DNA of 64,000 nucleotides from Actinobaculum suis (GCF_900102025.1 NZ_FNAU01000007.1:59945-123944), one strand, 5' to 3'; positions 44,841-56,373 are shown, counted from the stretch's first letter. Notes: generated by a model from the sequence alone, not told the origin. Translations and numbers: made by a program.

Positions 44841-45524
44841 ATGCAGATCTTTGAGGTTTGCGAATCGAAAGTATCGCGGGAAGCGGGGTGTATCTCCCCG
44901 GCTTTCGCAGCGGCGCGGGCGGCGGTAGCGGCGGGAGAACTGATTGTGCTCCCCACCGATACCGTGTACGGGATCGGCTGTGACCCGCTCAACCGGGAAG
45001 CCGTTACCAGGCTGCTAACCGCGAAGGGACGCGGGCGCGATAAACCCTCGCCGGTGCTCATCAGCTCGCTGGATGACGCGCGGCGGCTGACGGTGGAAAT
45101 CCCTCCGGTAGCGGAACAGCTCGCGGCCGAATTTTGGCCCGGCGCGCTCACCATTGTGCTCCCCGCCCGCCCGGAAATCGGCTGGGACCTGGGCGAAACC
45201 GGTGGCACTGTGGCCCTGCGCATGCCCGATAACGAAATAGCTTTGGAACTGCTGCGCGAATGCGGACCTTTGGCTGTTACCTCGGCGAACCTTACCGGGC
45301 AGCCGCCTGCCCGTACAGCGGCAGAAGCCCAGGCACAGCTGGGCGAGAAAGTGGCGGTCTACCTGGATGGCGGGTCGGTGCGCGGGGGTGTGCCTTCCAC
45401 TATCGTGCGGGTAAATATTTCGCGCCCGGCGGCCGGCGCCCCGCAATTGGAGATCTTGCGGCACGGTGCTATAGCCGACGCGGAGATTGGACGCTTCGGC
45501 TCGCTCGCCGCTCCGGCACAGTAA
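44841..45524 (+). CDS. tsaC: L-threonylcarbamoyladenylate synthase (TsaC/Sua5 type)
   Basis: 227 residues. It forms threonylcarbamoyl-AMP from threonine, bicarbonate and ATP for tRNA t6A37. YrdC motifs: LPTDTVYGIGCDPLNREAV, the KGRGRDKPSPVLIS phosphate loop, and AVTSANLTGQPPA. It is a single-domain form without a full Sua5 domain. Its place after prmC is conserved. The YrdC protein at 16552 is the second copy in this window. Confidence 0.93.
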   Translation: MQIFEVCESKVSREAGCISPAFAAARAAVAAGELIVLPTDTVYGIGCDPLNREAVTRLLTAKGRGRDKPSPVLISSLDDARRLTVEIPPVAEQLAAEFWPGALTIVLPARPEIGWDLGETGGTVALRMPDNEIALELLRECGPLAVTSANLTGQPPARTAAEAQAQLGEKVAVYLDGGSVRGGVPSTIVRVNISRPAAGAPQLEILRHGAIADAEIGRFGSLAAPAQ

Positions 45525-45535
45525 GCTAGCGGGCG

Positions 45536-46930
45536 ATGCGCGTATACATTTTGATGGCGGTGATTGCGGCAGCGATCACCTACTTGCTGGTCCCCTTGGT
45601 ACTTCGCCTTGCCCTCGCGGTAGGGGCGATGACCCAGGTCCGCGCGCGTGACGTACATACCGTGCCCATTCCGCGGCTTGGCGGGATAGCGATGCTCGGC
45701 GGTTTTGCTGGCTCCCTCGCTATCTGTTCCCAAATTCCGTATCTGCGGGAAGTGCTCGGCCCCAGTTCACAAGCGTGGGGCGTGCTTTTAGGGGCCGCAC
45801 TCATGGCCCTCGTGGGCGCGCTCGACGACATATGGGAGCTCGACTGGGCCACAAAACTTGCCGGTGAGGTTTTGGCCGCGGGCGTAATGGCCTGGCAGGG
45901 TGTGCAGTTCCTAACGATCCCCTTCATGGGCCTGACCGTTGGCTCCTCGCGTCTATCAATCGTATTCACGATCATTTTCGTGATCGTTATCGTCAATGCC
46001 GTCAATTTTATGGATGGGCTAGACGGCTTGGCTGCCGGTATCGTTTTTATCGCCGCCAGCGCTTTCTATCTTTATTCTTACGCGCTTACCCGCAATGCTA
46101 CCCCCGGGGATTACACTTCCGTGGCCTGCGCAATCTCCGCGGCACTGGTGGGGATTTGTGCCGGTTTCCTGCCCCATAACTTCCATCCCGCGCGCATTTT
46201 CATGGGCGATTCGGGCGCGCTCATGCTCGGCACGATCATCTCCGGTGCCACGATTGTTGTTACCGGCCAAATCGACCCGCAAACCACTTCGCTGGGATAC
46301 TCGCTCCCGGCCTACTTGCCCTTGTTGTTGGCGTGCGCCGTCGTACTCCTACCCCTTATAGATTTCGTGTGGGCGGTAGTGCGCCGCCTCGCGCGCGGGC
46401 AATCACCATTCGCTGCCGACGCCGGTCACCTCCATCATCGCCTCCTTCGCCGCGGGCATTCGCACCGGGGAACCGTACTGATTTTGTACATGTGGGCGGC
46501 GGTTTTCTCTTTCACTACGATTTTATTGGTCGTCTTACCGTGGCACCGGGTGCTACTTATCGGACTGGTTGCCTGCACGGTAGCGATAATTATTTCTTCG
46601 CGCGTCTTTTCGGTGCGCGGGCGAAAAGCGACGACGCCGCCCGGCCAGCTTTCCGATAGCGCTGCGGTAAAAAATAGTGCGGCGGTAAAAAATAGTGCGG
46701 CGGTAAAAAATAGTGCGGCGGTGAAAGATAGCGCGGCGGTGAAAGATAATGATGACGTGGATTTGTACGGCCTGGCCGAAACGCACGAAACCGAAAAGCC
46801 CGGACCGCGGGCGGCGGATATAGCCGGGGCGGGGGCTACGAAACGCACTGAGGCGGGGGCTACGAAACCCACCGGGGCAGGGGCTACGAAACCAACCCGG
46901 CCGCAGGTAACAGAAAAGGAGAAGCAATGA
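45536..46930 (+). CDS. wecA: Polyprenyl-phosphate GlcNAc-1-phosphate transferase (WecA/TagO-like)
   Basis: 464 residues with about eleven TM segments. It starts glycan synthesis on decaprenyl phosphate, in actinobacteria often the arabinogalactan or teichoic-type linker. Conserved loops are present: DDIWELDWATKL (Mg-binding DD), NAVNFMDGLDGLAAG, FMGDSGALMLG, and the HHR-type GHLHHRLLRRGHSH. The last 110 residues are cytoplasmic low complexity: five NSAAVK units and three GATKPT-like units. The stop overlaps the next gene as ATGA. Confidence 0.95.
   Translation: MRVYILMAVIAAAITYLLVPLVLRLALAVGAMTQVRARDVHTVPIPRLGGIAMLGGFAGSLAICSQIPYLREVLGPSSQAWGVLLGAALMALVGALDDIWELDWATKLAGEVLAAGVMAWQGVQFLTIPFMGLTVGSSRLSIVFTIIFVIVIVNAVNFMDGLDGLAAGIVFIAASAFYLYSYALTRNATPGDYTSVACAISAALVGICAGFLPHNFHPARIFMGDSGALMLGTIISGATIVVTGQIDPQTTSLGYSLPAYLPLLLACAVVLLPLIDFVWAVVRRLARGQSPFAADAGHLHHRLLRRGHSHRGTVLILYMWAAVFSFTTILLVVLPWHRVLLIGLVACTVAIIISSRVFSVRGRKATTPPGQLSDSAAVKNSAAVKNSAAVKNSAAVKDSAAVKDNDDVDLYGLAETHETEKPGPRAADIAGAGATKRTEAGATKPTGAGATKPTRPQVTEKEKQ
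46658..46747. repeat. 18-bp tandem repeat, five copies, at the 3' end of wecA
   Basis: AGTGCGGCGGTAAAAAAT and variants at 46658, 46676, 46694, 46712 and 46730, encoding SAAVKN/D. Confidence 0.95.
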
Positions 46931-47307
46931 CGACGTCCGAGCGGATGAATAGGCGGGCTAACTTGTATTCGATGCTGGCCATCGCCGTGCTTACCGCTAT
47001 TGTGGCTGGGTTACTCGCGAAATTTGCCGATCTGGAAACCGCGAAGGCGGCCCTGGTAGGTGGGGCGATTGGGATTGGGCTGGAACTGGTTTCGATGCTT
47101 TTATGGCTCGTTCCGAAAGCTGGAGGATGGGCCGGAATGCTCGCTTATGTGTTGAAAATCTTGGTTTTGCTCGTGGTGCTGAGCCTTCTTCGGGCCTATA
47201 GCGCACTCGATGAGACGGTGGTGGCCCTGGTGGCGGCTGGCGCAATCCTGGTGGCTTTGACGGTGCAAACCGTGATGGTTATGCGATCCCGGCCGGCTCT
47301 GGAATAA
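46927..47307 (+). CDS. AtpI-like membrane protein
   Basis: 126 residues with four TM segments (about 13-33, 40-62, 70-92, 98-120). It starts within the wecA stop (ATGA). Location between wecA and atpB and the topology match the poorly conserved UncI/AtpI-like protein of actinobacterial ATP synthase loci, thought to help c-ring assembly. Sequence evidence for AtpI itself is weak, so the name rests mainly on context. Confidence 0.65.
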   Translation: MTTSERMNRRANLYSMLAIAVLTAIVAGLLAKFADLETAKAALVGGAIGIGLELVSMLLWLVPKAGGWAGMLAYVLKILVLLVVLSLLRAYSALDETVVALVAAGAILVALTVQTVMVMRSRPALE

Positions 47308-47357
47308 GCGTGCGGCGGACGCTACAACACACGTATATGCTGCGGAAGGGCAGCAGC

Positions 47358-47479
47358 ATGGGCTCGCGGCTTGGGGGAAATGGTTCGCGGCCTGAGCTAA
47401 TGGGTTCGCGGCTTGGGAAATGGGCTCGCGGCCTGAGGGTATGGGCTCGCGGCCTGAGGGCATGGGCTCGCGACCCGAG
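47358..47479. repeat. 20-22 bp degenerate tandem repeat, six copies
   Basis: ATGGGCTCGCGGCCTGAGGG-type units start at 47358, 47380, 47400, 47420, 47441 and 47462. Unit length varies, so it is non-coding. Confidence 0.9.
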
Positions 47480-47577
47480 AAAAATGAGACTGGTAAAGCC
47501 TGGCCAGATCTGAAATCCTAACTCCGGAACAAAATGTCACGGAAACGGAAACGTTCCGTGACGTTACCTCCGCGAAG

Positions 47578-47606
47578 CTGAAAGATTAGGATAAAACCGC
47601 TAGACT
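47578..47606 (+). promoter_or_regulatory. Candidate promoter of the ATP synthase operon
   Basis: CTGAAA (47578-47583), 17-bp spacer, TAGACT (47601-47606): four of six matches in each box. It would give a leader of about 235 bases before atpB. TATGAT at 47708 is an alternative -10 without a good -35. Confidence 0.4.
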
Positions 47607-47848
47607 ATCCACGAACAGAACTCATTTTGAGATAGTTTTTGATAGTTTAGAGGCCGTCTGGAGGCCGTAACAGGCCCTTTGGGCCCTAGTGCCTAAGGGC
47701 TGGGGGCTATGATGAGTTCCGTTGTTCCATTTATTGGGGAGGCTTAGGGGTGGTGCCCAGCGTTCCCTGTACTATGGAAGCTAGTTGTCAGGCACGGTTA
47801 GCCGCCCAAAAGGTGCGCGACCGAGATTATGTTGTGAGAGGGTGACGA

Positions 47849-48670
47849 ATGGCAGTCGGTTCACTCGCGACTCTTCCGAGCTTTACCGCACCAATGACGG
47901 GCGGCGGGGGCGAAGCGTTTCACATCCCCGGCGTTGAGGAGTTTTTCCCGGAGCCATTTTTATTTGTAGGTACCCCATTCGAGATGAACCGGCTCATGGT
48001 GATCCGGATTATCGCGGCCTGCGCATTACTGCTTATCTGCGTACTCTTTGCGCGGCGAGCACGACTCGTTCCGCGCAGGGCGCAGGCAGCTACGGAAATG
48101 CTTTTCGAATTCTCTACGAATAATATTGGTACGGAGATCCTGGGCGGTAAAGCACGGCCCTACCAGCCGGCGATTATGACGGTATTCCTCGGGGTTCTTT
48201 TCATGAACCTCACCGGGGTTATCCCGGGCCTGCAATTAGCAGGAACTGCCGTTGTTGGTATGCCCTTGGTATTTGCGATCTTCTCCTGGGCGGTTATGAT
48301 CTGGGCAGGGATTCGAGAGCGGGGCGGCGCTCGTTACTTCAAAGATGAGCTGTTCCCGCCGGGTATGCCCAAGGCTATTTACGTCCTACTTACGCCGATT
48401 GAGGTGATTTCCACCTTCGTCTTGCGGCCCTTTACGCTGACGGTCCGTCTGTTGGCCAACATGATGTCCGGGCACATGCTTATGGTTGTGTGCTTCCTGG
48501 GCACCCACTTCTTGATAGTGCAGATGGGCGGAATAGGGATCGCGATGGGCGGTTTGACTTTGGTCGGCTCCATCGTAGTAATGCTTTTCGAAATGTTCAT
48601 TGCCGCGTTGCAGGCATACATTTTCGCGCTGATTACAGCTGTTTATATTAGCCTTTCGATTTCTCACTAA
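47849..48670 (+). CDS. atpB: ATP synthase subunit a
   Basis: 273 residues with about six TM helices. It forms the proton half-channels beside the c-ring. The essential Arg is in the LRPFTLTVRLLANMMSGH helix. The N-terminal periplasmic stretch GEAFHIPGVEEFFPEPFLF is typical of actinobacteria. GAGGGTG precedes the ATG. First gene of atpBEFHAGDC. Confidence 0.97.
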   Translation: MAVGSLATLPSFTAPMTGGGGEAFHIPGVEEFFPEPFLFVGTPFEMNRLMVIRIIAACALLLICVLFARRARLVPRRAQAATEMLFEFSTNNIGTEILGGKARPYQPAIMTVFLGVLFMNLTGVIPGLQLAGTAVVGMPLVFAIFSWAVMIWAGIRERGGARYFKDELFPPGMPKAIYVLLTPIEVISTFVLRPFTLTVRLLANMMSGHMLMVVCFLGTHFLIVQMGGIGIAMGGLTLVGSIVVMLFEMFIAALQAYIFALITAVYISLSISH

Positions 48671-48749
48671 GATCCACTTAGCGAGGAAGCGAATCCGTGA
48701 AAAATAAAATGTCAACTGACATATAGAAACCACAGAAAAGGAAACAAAA

Positions 48750-48953
48750 ATGGGAGTTCTCGCAACTATCGGTTATGCCCTCGCCGCGCTTGGTCCGGCT
48801 ATTGCCATTGGCATGATTGGTTCGCAGAATCAGAGCGCTACGGCCCGGCAGCCGGAAATGGCGGGAGCCTTGCGTACCAATATGATTCTGGCGATCGCCT
48901 TTGCTGAAGCCCTCGGCCTCCTCGGCTTCGTCGCGGGCTTCGTCTTCAAGTAG
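48750..48953 (+). CDS. atpE: ATP synthase subunit c
   Basis: 67 residues, two-helix hairpin. The ion-carrying carboxylate is Glu53 (IAFAEALGLLGF), and the polar loop is ARQPE. Neither helix 1 Gln nor a Ser/Thr after Glu53 of Na+-type rings is present, so it should carry protons. Helix 1 has GPAIAIG in place of the fuller GxGxGxG pattern. Confidence 0.97.
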   Translation: MGVLATIGYALAALGPAIAIGMIGSQNQSATARQPEMAGALRTNMILAIAFAEALGLLGFVAGFVFK

Positions 48954-48964
48954 GCCGATAACTC

Positions 48965-49522
48965 ATGATTCTTGCTGAAACACAGAATGTGATCCTGCCC
49001 GCGTTGCCGGATCTACTATGGGGATCGGTCTGCTTCCTCATCATCGTGATAGCAGTGATGAAGTTTGCGTGGCCAAAGTTCTCAGCGCTACTCGATGAAC
49101 GCGGTGAAAAGATTCAGGCCGGTTTGGATGCCGCTGAAGAAGCCCGCGCGGAAGTTGCCAGTGAACGCGAGAAGATCGAAGTGGAAATCCGCGAAGCTGA
49201 ACTCGAAGCGGGACGGATTCGCCAGCGCGCTCAGGATAATGCCGATGAAATCCGGTCACGCGCGCGCGAAGAAGCGAAGGTGGAAGCCGAACGCACTGTC
49301 GCCGTGGCGCAGTCACGTATTGCCGCAGATAGAGAAGCAGCGGTACGGGTTTTGCGCGGCGACGTAGGCGATCTCGCGGTCAAACTCGCGAACCGAATCG
49401 TGGGCGAACAGGTGCGGCTCAACCCAGAAGTAAACCAGGGAGTGGTCGATTCCTTCCTCGATGAACTCGAGCAAACAGAAGGATCGAAGAGTGCCACCCC
49501 GGCGGGAGGGCAAGGGGCGTAA
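48965..49522 (+). CDS. atpF: ATP synthase subunit b
   Basis: 185 residues. One N-terminal TM helix (about 16-38, LLWGSVCFLIIVIAVMKFAW), then a long charged coiled coil that forms the peripheral stalk, with a conserved VGEQV segment near 150. The stop abuts the atpH start. Confidence 0.95.
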   Translation: MILAETQNVILPALPDLLWGSVCFLIIVIAVMKFAWPKFSALLDERGEKIQAGLDAAEEARAEVASEREKIEVEIREAELEAGRIRQRAQDNADEIRSRAREEAKVEAERTVAVAQSRIAADREAAVRVLRGDVGDLAVKLANRIVGEQVRLNPEVNQGVVDSFLDELEQTEGSKSATPAGGQGA

Positions 49523-50395
49523 ATGCGTCTACTGAGAAGTAGTAGGAGCCGGAGATCCGGCCACCGATTGGGGCAAATCTGGGGTGATTTGCGGCCCGAA
49601 GGAGACCTGCGGGGCCAAGAAATGGCCGCGGAGATTTACTTCGCAACGCAAATACTGGAAAGCTCCGGGGCATTGCTCCGAGTGGTGCAAGACACCACGC
49701 GGAGCCTCGAGGGCCGGCAAGAGCTGGTTGCCACAATTCTGGGAGGAAAAGTTTCCGAGAATGTGGTCAAGCTGGTGCAAGCCGCAATTTCCCTGTCGTG
49801 GTCGGAAGATGATGATCTGCCTAACGCCTTGGAATGGGTAGCGGCAGGGGCGCTAATACGGCAGGCGCGCGGGCGCAAGGAGCTAGACCGGCTGGAAAAG
49901 GAACTCTTCGCCGCAGTGCGAGTGTTCCGCCAACAACCGGGCGTGCGGGTGGCCGTCGAAGATATCTACGGATACCCCGAAGACTCTCGCGTGGAGTTGG
50001 CAAAAAAGCTATTCACCGGCGTCACCGCGGAAGCTCTCGAGCTCATCGAATGGGCGGTGCGGGATTCCGGAGACGTAGGCGTGCTCGAAACACTACGGGC
50101 CTTTGCCGATATGACGGCCGAACTGGCCGGGCAATCAGCAGCTACGGTGTATAGCGCCTACGAAATTTCCCCGGCGCAAGAAGAACGCCTGGCAAATGCC
50201 CTCTCGCGGTATTACGGGAAGCCGATCTCTATCCATGTGACGATCGAACCGGAATTGGTGGGTGGATTACGCATCGAATTTGGTGCTGACGTCCTGGACG
50301 CTTCTCTACTTCAAAGAATGAAAAACGTTAAAGCATCCGTCGCCCGAATGTCGGCATCGGCGGGACGTAGCAAGGAAAAAGTTAAGAATGGCTGA
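49523..50395 (+). CDS. atpH: ATP synthase subunit delta
   Basis: 290 residues, ATG directly after the atpF stop. The OSCP/delta fold is seen in the C-terminal half ([20 protein letters not shown] and [19 protein letters not shown]). It is longer than the 180-residue enterobacterial delta, as in other actinobacteria where an extra N-terminal helical part is present. The first 20 residues are Arg/Ser-rich, so the true start could be internal. It overlaps atpA by eight bases. Confidence 0.93.
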   Translation: MRLLRSSRSRRSGHRLGQIWGDLRPEGDLRGQEMAAEIYFATQILESSGALLRVVQDTTRSLEGRQELVATILGGKVSENVVKLVQAAISLSWSEDDDLPNALEWVAAGALIRQARGRKELDRLEKELFAAVRVFRQQPGVRVAVEDIYGYPEDSRVELAKKLFTGVTAEALELIEWAVRDSGDVGVLETLRAFADMTAELAGQSAATVYSAYEISPAQEERLANALSRYYGKPISIHVTIEPELVGGLRIEFGADVLDASLLQRMKNVKASVARMSASAGRSKEKVKNG

Positions 50396-52007
50396 TGTAA
50401 CTATTCGGCCCGAAGAGATTCGGGCGGCGCTCGACGATTTTGTGCGCACGTACGAGCCTGAGCACACGGGAAGCGAAGAAATTGGCCACGTGACAATGAC
50501 GGCCGACGGTATCGCCCGTGTGGGTGGCTTGCCCAACGCCATGGCCAATGAGCTACTCGAATTTGAGGACGGCACCCGTGGCCTGGCAATGAACTTGGAA
50601 GAACGAGAAATCGGTGTGGTAGTACTCGGGGACTTCTCTTCGATTGAAGAGGGGCAGGAAGTACGGCGTACCGGAGAAGTTCTTTCCGTACCGGTTGGTG
50701 ATGGCTATCTCGGCCGTACCGTAGATCCGCTGGGTAAACCGATTGATGGCCTCGGCGAAATCGAAGGCTTGGAAGGCCGGCGCGCCCTGGAGCTGCAGGC
50801 TCCCGGCGTAATGGCCCGCAAATCCGTAAACGAACCACTGGAAACCGGCATTAAGGCGATCGATTCCATGACGCCGGTTGGCCGAGGCCAGCGGCAGTTG
50901 ATTATTGGTGACCGCCAGACGGGTAAGACGGCCCTCGCGATCGACACCATCCTTAATCAGCGGAAGAACTGGGAATCCGGCGATCCTAACAAGCAGGTGC
51001 GGTGCATCTACGTAGCTGTGGGGCAGAAGGGCACGACCATTGCTTCGGTGCGGTCCACGCTGGAACGTTACGGGGCCATGGAGTACACGACGATCGTGGC
51101 TGCGCCTGCTTCTGATCCGGCGGGCTTCAAGTACCTCGCTCCTTACACTGGTTCGGCAATCGGGCAGCACTGGATGTATGGCGGCAAGCACGTGCTGATT
51201 GTCTTCGACGATCTGTCCAAGCAAGCCGAAGCCTACCGTGCTATTTCCTTGCTGCTGCGCCGTCCGCCGGGCCGTGAAGCTTATCCGGGTGACGTTTTCT
51301 ACCTGCACTCGCGTTTGCTAGAACGTTGCGCCAAGCTTTCGGACGAACTCGGCGGGGGCTCGATGACGGGCCTGCCGATCGTCGAAACCAAGGCTAATGA
51401 CGTTTCGGCTTATATTCCCACCAACGTAATTTCGATTACGGATGGGCAGATCTTCTTGCAATCAGATCTGTTCAACGCGAACCAACGCCCGGCTGTAGAC
51501 GTGGGCATTTCGGTCTCGCGTGTGGGTGGCGATGCCCAGATCAAGGCCATGAAGAAGGTAGCGGGTACGCTCAAGATTTCCTTGGCACAGTACCGATCGC
51601 AGGCTGCTTTCGCCATGTTCGCTTCCGATCTGGATCCGGCTACGCGCCAGCAGCTCACGCGCGGGGAACGGCTCATGGAATTGCTCAAGCAACCGCAGTA
51701 CACGCCGTATCCCATTGAAGACCAAGTGGTTTCTATTTGGGCTGGTTCTACCGGAGTTTTGGACGAAATCCCGGTCGAAAAGGTGCACGATTTCGAATCC
51801 CAGTTCCTAGATTACGTACGGCACAACACGGGAGTTCTCACTGCGATCCGGGAATCCGGAGACCTCGCCGCCGAAGTCGAAGAAGAACTTAAGCAGGCCG
51901 CCGAAGAGTTCTCTTACTCTTACCGGCTGGCCGAAGGTCTTATCGACAAGACCGAAGAGCCCGAGGTGGAGCGCGAACGCGAAGTCCTCCCGGTCACGAG
52001 GCAGTAG
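50388..52007 (+). CDS. atpA: ATP synthase subunit alpha
   Basis: 539 residues. Non-catalytic nucleotide-binding subunit. Walker [15 protein letters not shown] (about 175) and the signature YTIVAAP-region and [10 protein letters not shown] near 370 are complete. The C-terminal helices end in a charged tail. ATG overlaps the end of atpH. Confidence 0.98.
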   Translation: MADVTIRPEEIRAALDDFVRTYEPEHTGSEEIGHVTMTADGIARVGGLPNAMANELLEFEDGTRGLAMNLEEREIGVVVLGDFSSIEEGQEVRRTGEVLSVPVGDGYLGRTVDPLGKPIDGLGEIEGLEGRRALELQAPGVMARKSVNEPLETGIKAIDSMTPVGRGQRQLIIGDRQTGKTALAIDTILNQRKNWESGDPNKQVRCIYVAVGQKGTTIASVRSTLERYGAMEYTTIVAAPASDPAGFKYLAPYTGSAIGQHWMYGGKHVLIVFDDLSKQAEAYRAISLLLRRPPGREAYPGDVFYLHSRLLERCAKLSDELGGGSMTGLPIVETKANDVSAYIPTNVISITDGQIFLQSDLFNANQRPAVDVGISVSRVGGDAQIKAMKKVAGTLKISLAQYRSQAAFAMFASDLDPATRQQLTRGERLMELLKQPQYTPYPIEDQVVSIWAGSTGVLDEIPVEKVHDFESQFLDYVRHNTGVLTAIRESGDLAAEVEEELKQAAEEFSYSYRLAEGLIDKTEEPEVEREREVLPVTRQ

Positions 52008-52016
52008 GGCGGATAT

Positions 52017-52958
52017 ATGGCAGGTGAACAGAGGAAGTATAAGAGCCGGATACGCGCAACCAGTACGCTCCAAAAAGTGTTCCGGGCGATGGAGCTCATT
52101 GCGGCCTCTCGGATCAGCAAGGCGCGGACGGCGGCCCAAGGCCGCGATCCGTACACCGAAGCGGTCACGCGTGCCCTGCAACTCGTAGGTAACCATCGTT
52201 CCGAATTCGATCATCCGCTCTTGCAAGAGCGCACCGATACCAATCGGGTAGCGGTGCTCGTGGTCACTTCAGACCGCGGTTTGGCTGGTGCGTACAACGC
52301 GAATGTCTTGCGCGAAGCCGAACGCTTTGCGCAAGAACTCAAAGAGGATGGCAAGGAACCGGTCCTATACGTGACTGGACGCCGCGGCATTCAAACCTTG
52401 AGTTTCCGGGAAACGGAAATCGCGAAGTCCTGGGAAGGTGAATCAGATAATCCGAGCGTGGAGCAGGCAAATGATATTGCCAATACCTTGCTCGAGGCGT
52501 TCACCGCTCCGGCCGAAGAAGGCGGAGTTGCGGCAGTGCACGTCGTCTTCACCCGGTACGAATCGATGATGAAACAAACCGTGCAGGTACGGCATATGTT
52601 CCCGCTCTCGATCGTGGATTACGGTAGTGGGCGGATCGATCGGGGAGCTGAAAAACCCGTAGATTACCGCGGTACCGGTCCGGCCGGAAGCCCGCCGCTC
52701 TACGAGATCGAACCTTCCGGAGATGAAGTTTTTGAAGCGCTAATCCCTATGTATGTGCGGCAGCGCATCCGGACGATCTTGCTTATGGCCGCCGCCTCCG
52801 AGCTGGCCGCGCGCCAGCAGGCAATGCGGGCAGCAACCGATAACGCTAATGAACTGATCGAGAAGTACACGCGCTTGGCTAACAACGCGCGACAAGCGGA
52901 AATTACCACGGAAATTACCGAGATTGTCTCGGGAGCCGATGCCCTTGGTAACCGATAA
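52017..52958 (+). CDS. atpG: ATP synthase subunit gamma
   Basis: 313 residues. Central rotor shaft with long N- and C-terminal helices; VVTSDRGLAGAYNANV and the C-terminal MRAATDNANELIEKYTRLAN are signatures. A short extra loop near 200-225 (GRIDRGAEKPVDYRG) resembles the actinobacterial gamma insertion that has been linked to reduced ATP hydrolysis in mycobacteria. Confidence 0.97.
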   Translation: MAGEQRKYKSRIRATSTLQKVFRAMELIAASRISKARTAAQGRDPYTEAVTRALQLVGNHRSEFDHPLLQERTDTNRVAVLVVTSDRGLAGAYNANVLREAERFAQELKEDGKEPVLYVTGRRGIQTLSFRETEIAKSWEGESDNPSVEQANDIANTLLEAFTAPAEEGGVAAVHVVFTRYESMMKQTVQVRHMFPLSIVDYGSGRIDRGAEKPVDYRGTGPAGSPPLYEIEPSGDEVFEALIPMYVRQRIRTILLMAAASELAARQQAMRAATDNANELIEKYTRLANNARQAEITTEITEIVSGADALGNR

Positions 52959-54439
<1,481 letters not shown>

Positions 54440-54440
<1 letters not shown>

Positions 54441-54709
54441 TGATCCACGTCGATATCGTTTCCCAAGCTGGCCGGATGTGGGAAGGAACGGCCGAGTCCG
54501 TGGTGGTAACAACGGAAACCGGAGAAACCGGGATCCTTAAGAACCACCAGCCGCTCCTGGCTTTGCTAGTAGCTGGCCAGGTACGGGTAACGGACTTGGA
54601 TGGTACGAAACACGTCTTTGATTGCGGTGAGGGCTTTGTCACGGTAGATGATAATCAGGTGATTATTGCTGTAGACGCGGCCCATGAAGTTGCCAGCTCG
54701 GCGGCCTAA
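54440..54709 (+). CDS. atpC: ATP synthase subunit epsilon
   Basis: 89 residues. Beta-sandwich domain (DIVSQAGRMWEGTAESVVV to GGFVTVDDN-like end). The C-terminal helical hairpin found in E. coli epsilon is essentially missing, a known feature of short actinobacterial forms, so inhibition of hydrolysis must come from elsewhere. Confidence 0.93.
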
Positions 54710-54781
54710 AGCACCATTCGCTAAGGCAGCGTGCAAAGCGTCATAGCCGCGGCGTACGTGCCTAAAATCGAGACATACGGA

Positions 54782-54840
54782 AAGGTCCCACCTAGTATCA
54801 AGCCATAAGATGGTTTTGCGACTAGGTGGGACCTTCGTTT
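54782..54840 (+). terminator. Terminator of the atp operon
   Basis: AAGGTCCCACCTAGT (54782-54796) is exactly complementary to ACTAGGTGGGACCTT (54821-54835); the 24-base loop is long and CGTTT follows. Confidence 0.85.
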
Positions 54841-54893
54841 AGGTTAACGCCCAGCCCGAGCTTGGGAACAGATCGTGGAGAAAGGCATGAGAG

Positions 54894-55316
54894 ATGAACG
54901 GAAGTCTTTTATCCGCCCTCGCCTGGGCAGTCGTTATCGTGCTGGCACTTACTTTGCTAGGCCTGGGCTTCTTTCTGCTACGGGTGCGCCGTTTGCTTTC
55001 CTCATGGGGTTCTTCCCAGTGCTCCGTACGCGGGCCGCACGGCTGGCAAACCGGCGTCGTATTCTTCCGGCAAAAAACTTTGGACTGGTATTCCATCCGC
55101 TCCCTTTCTAACCGACCCAAGCTTTCAATACCTCGGCAGGGTTTTACCGGTCAATTGCAGAAACTTCACGAAACCGATCCATCCACGGCCATAGTAAAAG
55201 TCAAAGACCCAGATACCGGGCACGAATACCTCATGGCCATGGGTGTTGATACCTATAACGCACTCGTGGTTTGGGAAGATAGCGCACCGCCGGCCGCCAG
55301 CACGCCATTGTTTTAA
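54894..55316 (+). CDS. DUF2550-family membrane protein
   Basis: 140 residues. One TM helix (about 8-30) then a basic domain with GPHGWQTGVVFFRQKTLDWY. DUF2550 genes follow atpC in many actinobacteria; the function is unknown. The start is ATG 54894 with GAGAG just before it. It is separated from atpC by the operon terminator, so it likely has its own promoter. Confidence 0.85.
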   Translation: MNGSLLSALAWAVVIVLALTLLGLGFFLLRVRRLLSSWGSSQCSVRGPHGWQTGVVFFRQKTLDWYSIRSLSNRPKLSIPRQGFTGQLQKLHETDPSTAIVKVKDPDTGHEYLMAMGVDTYNALVVWEDSAPPAASTPLF

Positions 55317-55520
55317 TTGCGCTAGCACCCCTTTGTTTTAATGCGCATGGGCAATTGTTTTAATACGTACGGGCGATGCGCTACCACTGCGATGTGGGCC
55401 TCATGCGATCTAGCCTTGGTATTTATGGCACGAGCGAGGCGGGACCTGTACGCCGCTGGCCGGGTGAAATTTTGCTAGGTAGCGGCGCGCGGCGCTAGTT
55501 AGTGCTAGGCTCAGCGCGTT

Positions 55521-56216
55521 ATGCGTGTAGTTTTTGCTGAATGCTCGGTGGATTATTCGGGCCGCCTCGATGCACATTTGGAACCGGCGCTCCGTCTGCT
55601 CATGTTTAAAAATGACGGTTCGGTTTTGGTGCACGCCGATGGCGGGTCATACAAACCGCTCAACTGGATGGTGGCACCCAATACGCAGCGAGAGCGCGAA
55701 CCCGATGCGGAAGAAGCCGCGGACGGTGTGGAAACCGTGTGGGAAGTGCAGTCTGATAAAACTGACGACCGGCTCATTATTCGCATTTACCGAGTGATTG
55801 ACGATATTTCGCACGATCTGGGGCCCGAGCCCGGGCTGATTAAGGACGGCGTGGAAGCGCATCTGCAAAAACTTTTGGCAGAGCAGGTGAATCGCATTTC
55901 GCCGGAAGCTACTTTGGTGCGCCGCGAGTATCCCACCGCGATCGGGCCGGTGGACCTCATGGTCAAAGACGGCGATAAGGGTTATATCGCGGTCGAAATT
56001 AAACGCCGCGGGGAGATAGACGGCGTCGAACAGCTCACCAGATACCTTGATCTACTGGAACGAGATCCGCTTCACACGCCGGTGCGGGGAGTTTTTGCGG
56101 CGCAGGAAATTCGGCCGCAAGCCCGCACGCTCGCCGAGGATCGCGGCATCGAATGCCTCATTTTGGATTACGACGAAATGCGCGGTCTGGACAATCCCGA
56201 AGATCGCCTCTTCTGA
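55521..56216 (+). CDS. nucS: Mismatch-specific endonuclease NucS (EndoMS)
   Basis: 231 residues. NucS cuts both strands at certain mismatches and provides non-canonical mismatch repair in actinobacteria that lack MutS-MutL. The N-terminal domain (1-125) dimerises and recognises DNA. The RecB-like nuclease site reads D145 (GPVDLMV), E159 and K161 ([20 protein letters not shown]), all conserved. The C-terminal 25 residues hold the clamp-interacting type sequence [10 protein letters not shown]. Its position near the atp operon is usual. Confidence 0.96.
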   Translation: MRVVFAECSVDYSGRLDAHLEPALRLLMFKNDGSVLVHADGGSYKPLNWMVAPNTQREREPDAEEAADGVETVWEVQSDKTDDRLIIRIYRVIDDISHDLGPEPGLIKDGVEAHLQKLLAEQVNRISPEATLVRREYPTAIGPVDLMVKDGDKGYIAVEIKRRGEIDGVEQLTRYLDLLERDPLHTPVRGVFAAQEIRPQARTLAEDRGIECLILDYDEMRGLDNPEDRLF

Positions 56217-56319
56217 TCCCCGGCGGATGCTAATTCCGCGGTTCCGGTTACTTGCGTAGCGGCATTCAGGAGGATCCCAGCTAGAGGGGATAAAATCGGG
56301 CTCACGTGAAAGGTGCGAG

Positions 56320-56373
56320 ATGGCGAAACGTAGGACCAGTAAATGACAACGTCCGCATCGCCCTCTCAATACC
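56320..56373 (+). other. Possible original 5' end of the zinc-finger gene, with an in-frame UGA
   Basis: ATG 56320 has AAAGGTG upstream and encodes MAKRRTSK, then TGA (56344-56346) in a UGA-C context, then a stop-free frame that runs straight into the downstream gene. Basic Arg/Lys-rich N-termini are typical of homologues of that gene. Confidence 0.5.

Larger units (their letters stand above)
47308..47848. other. 541-bp leader region of the atp operon
   Basis: After the repeat comes an imperfect hairpin (GTCACGGAAACG/CGTTCCGTGAC, 47536-47563), then repeated GATAGTTT (47641-47659) and GAGGCCGT (47650-47677) blocks and the near-palindrome GGCCCTTTGGGCC. A consensus-like TATGAT stands at 47708. 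No gene is supported. Confidence 0.6.
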
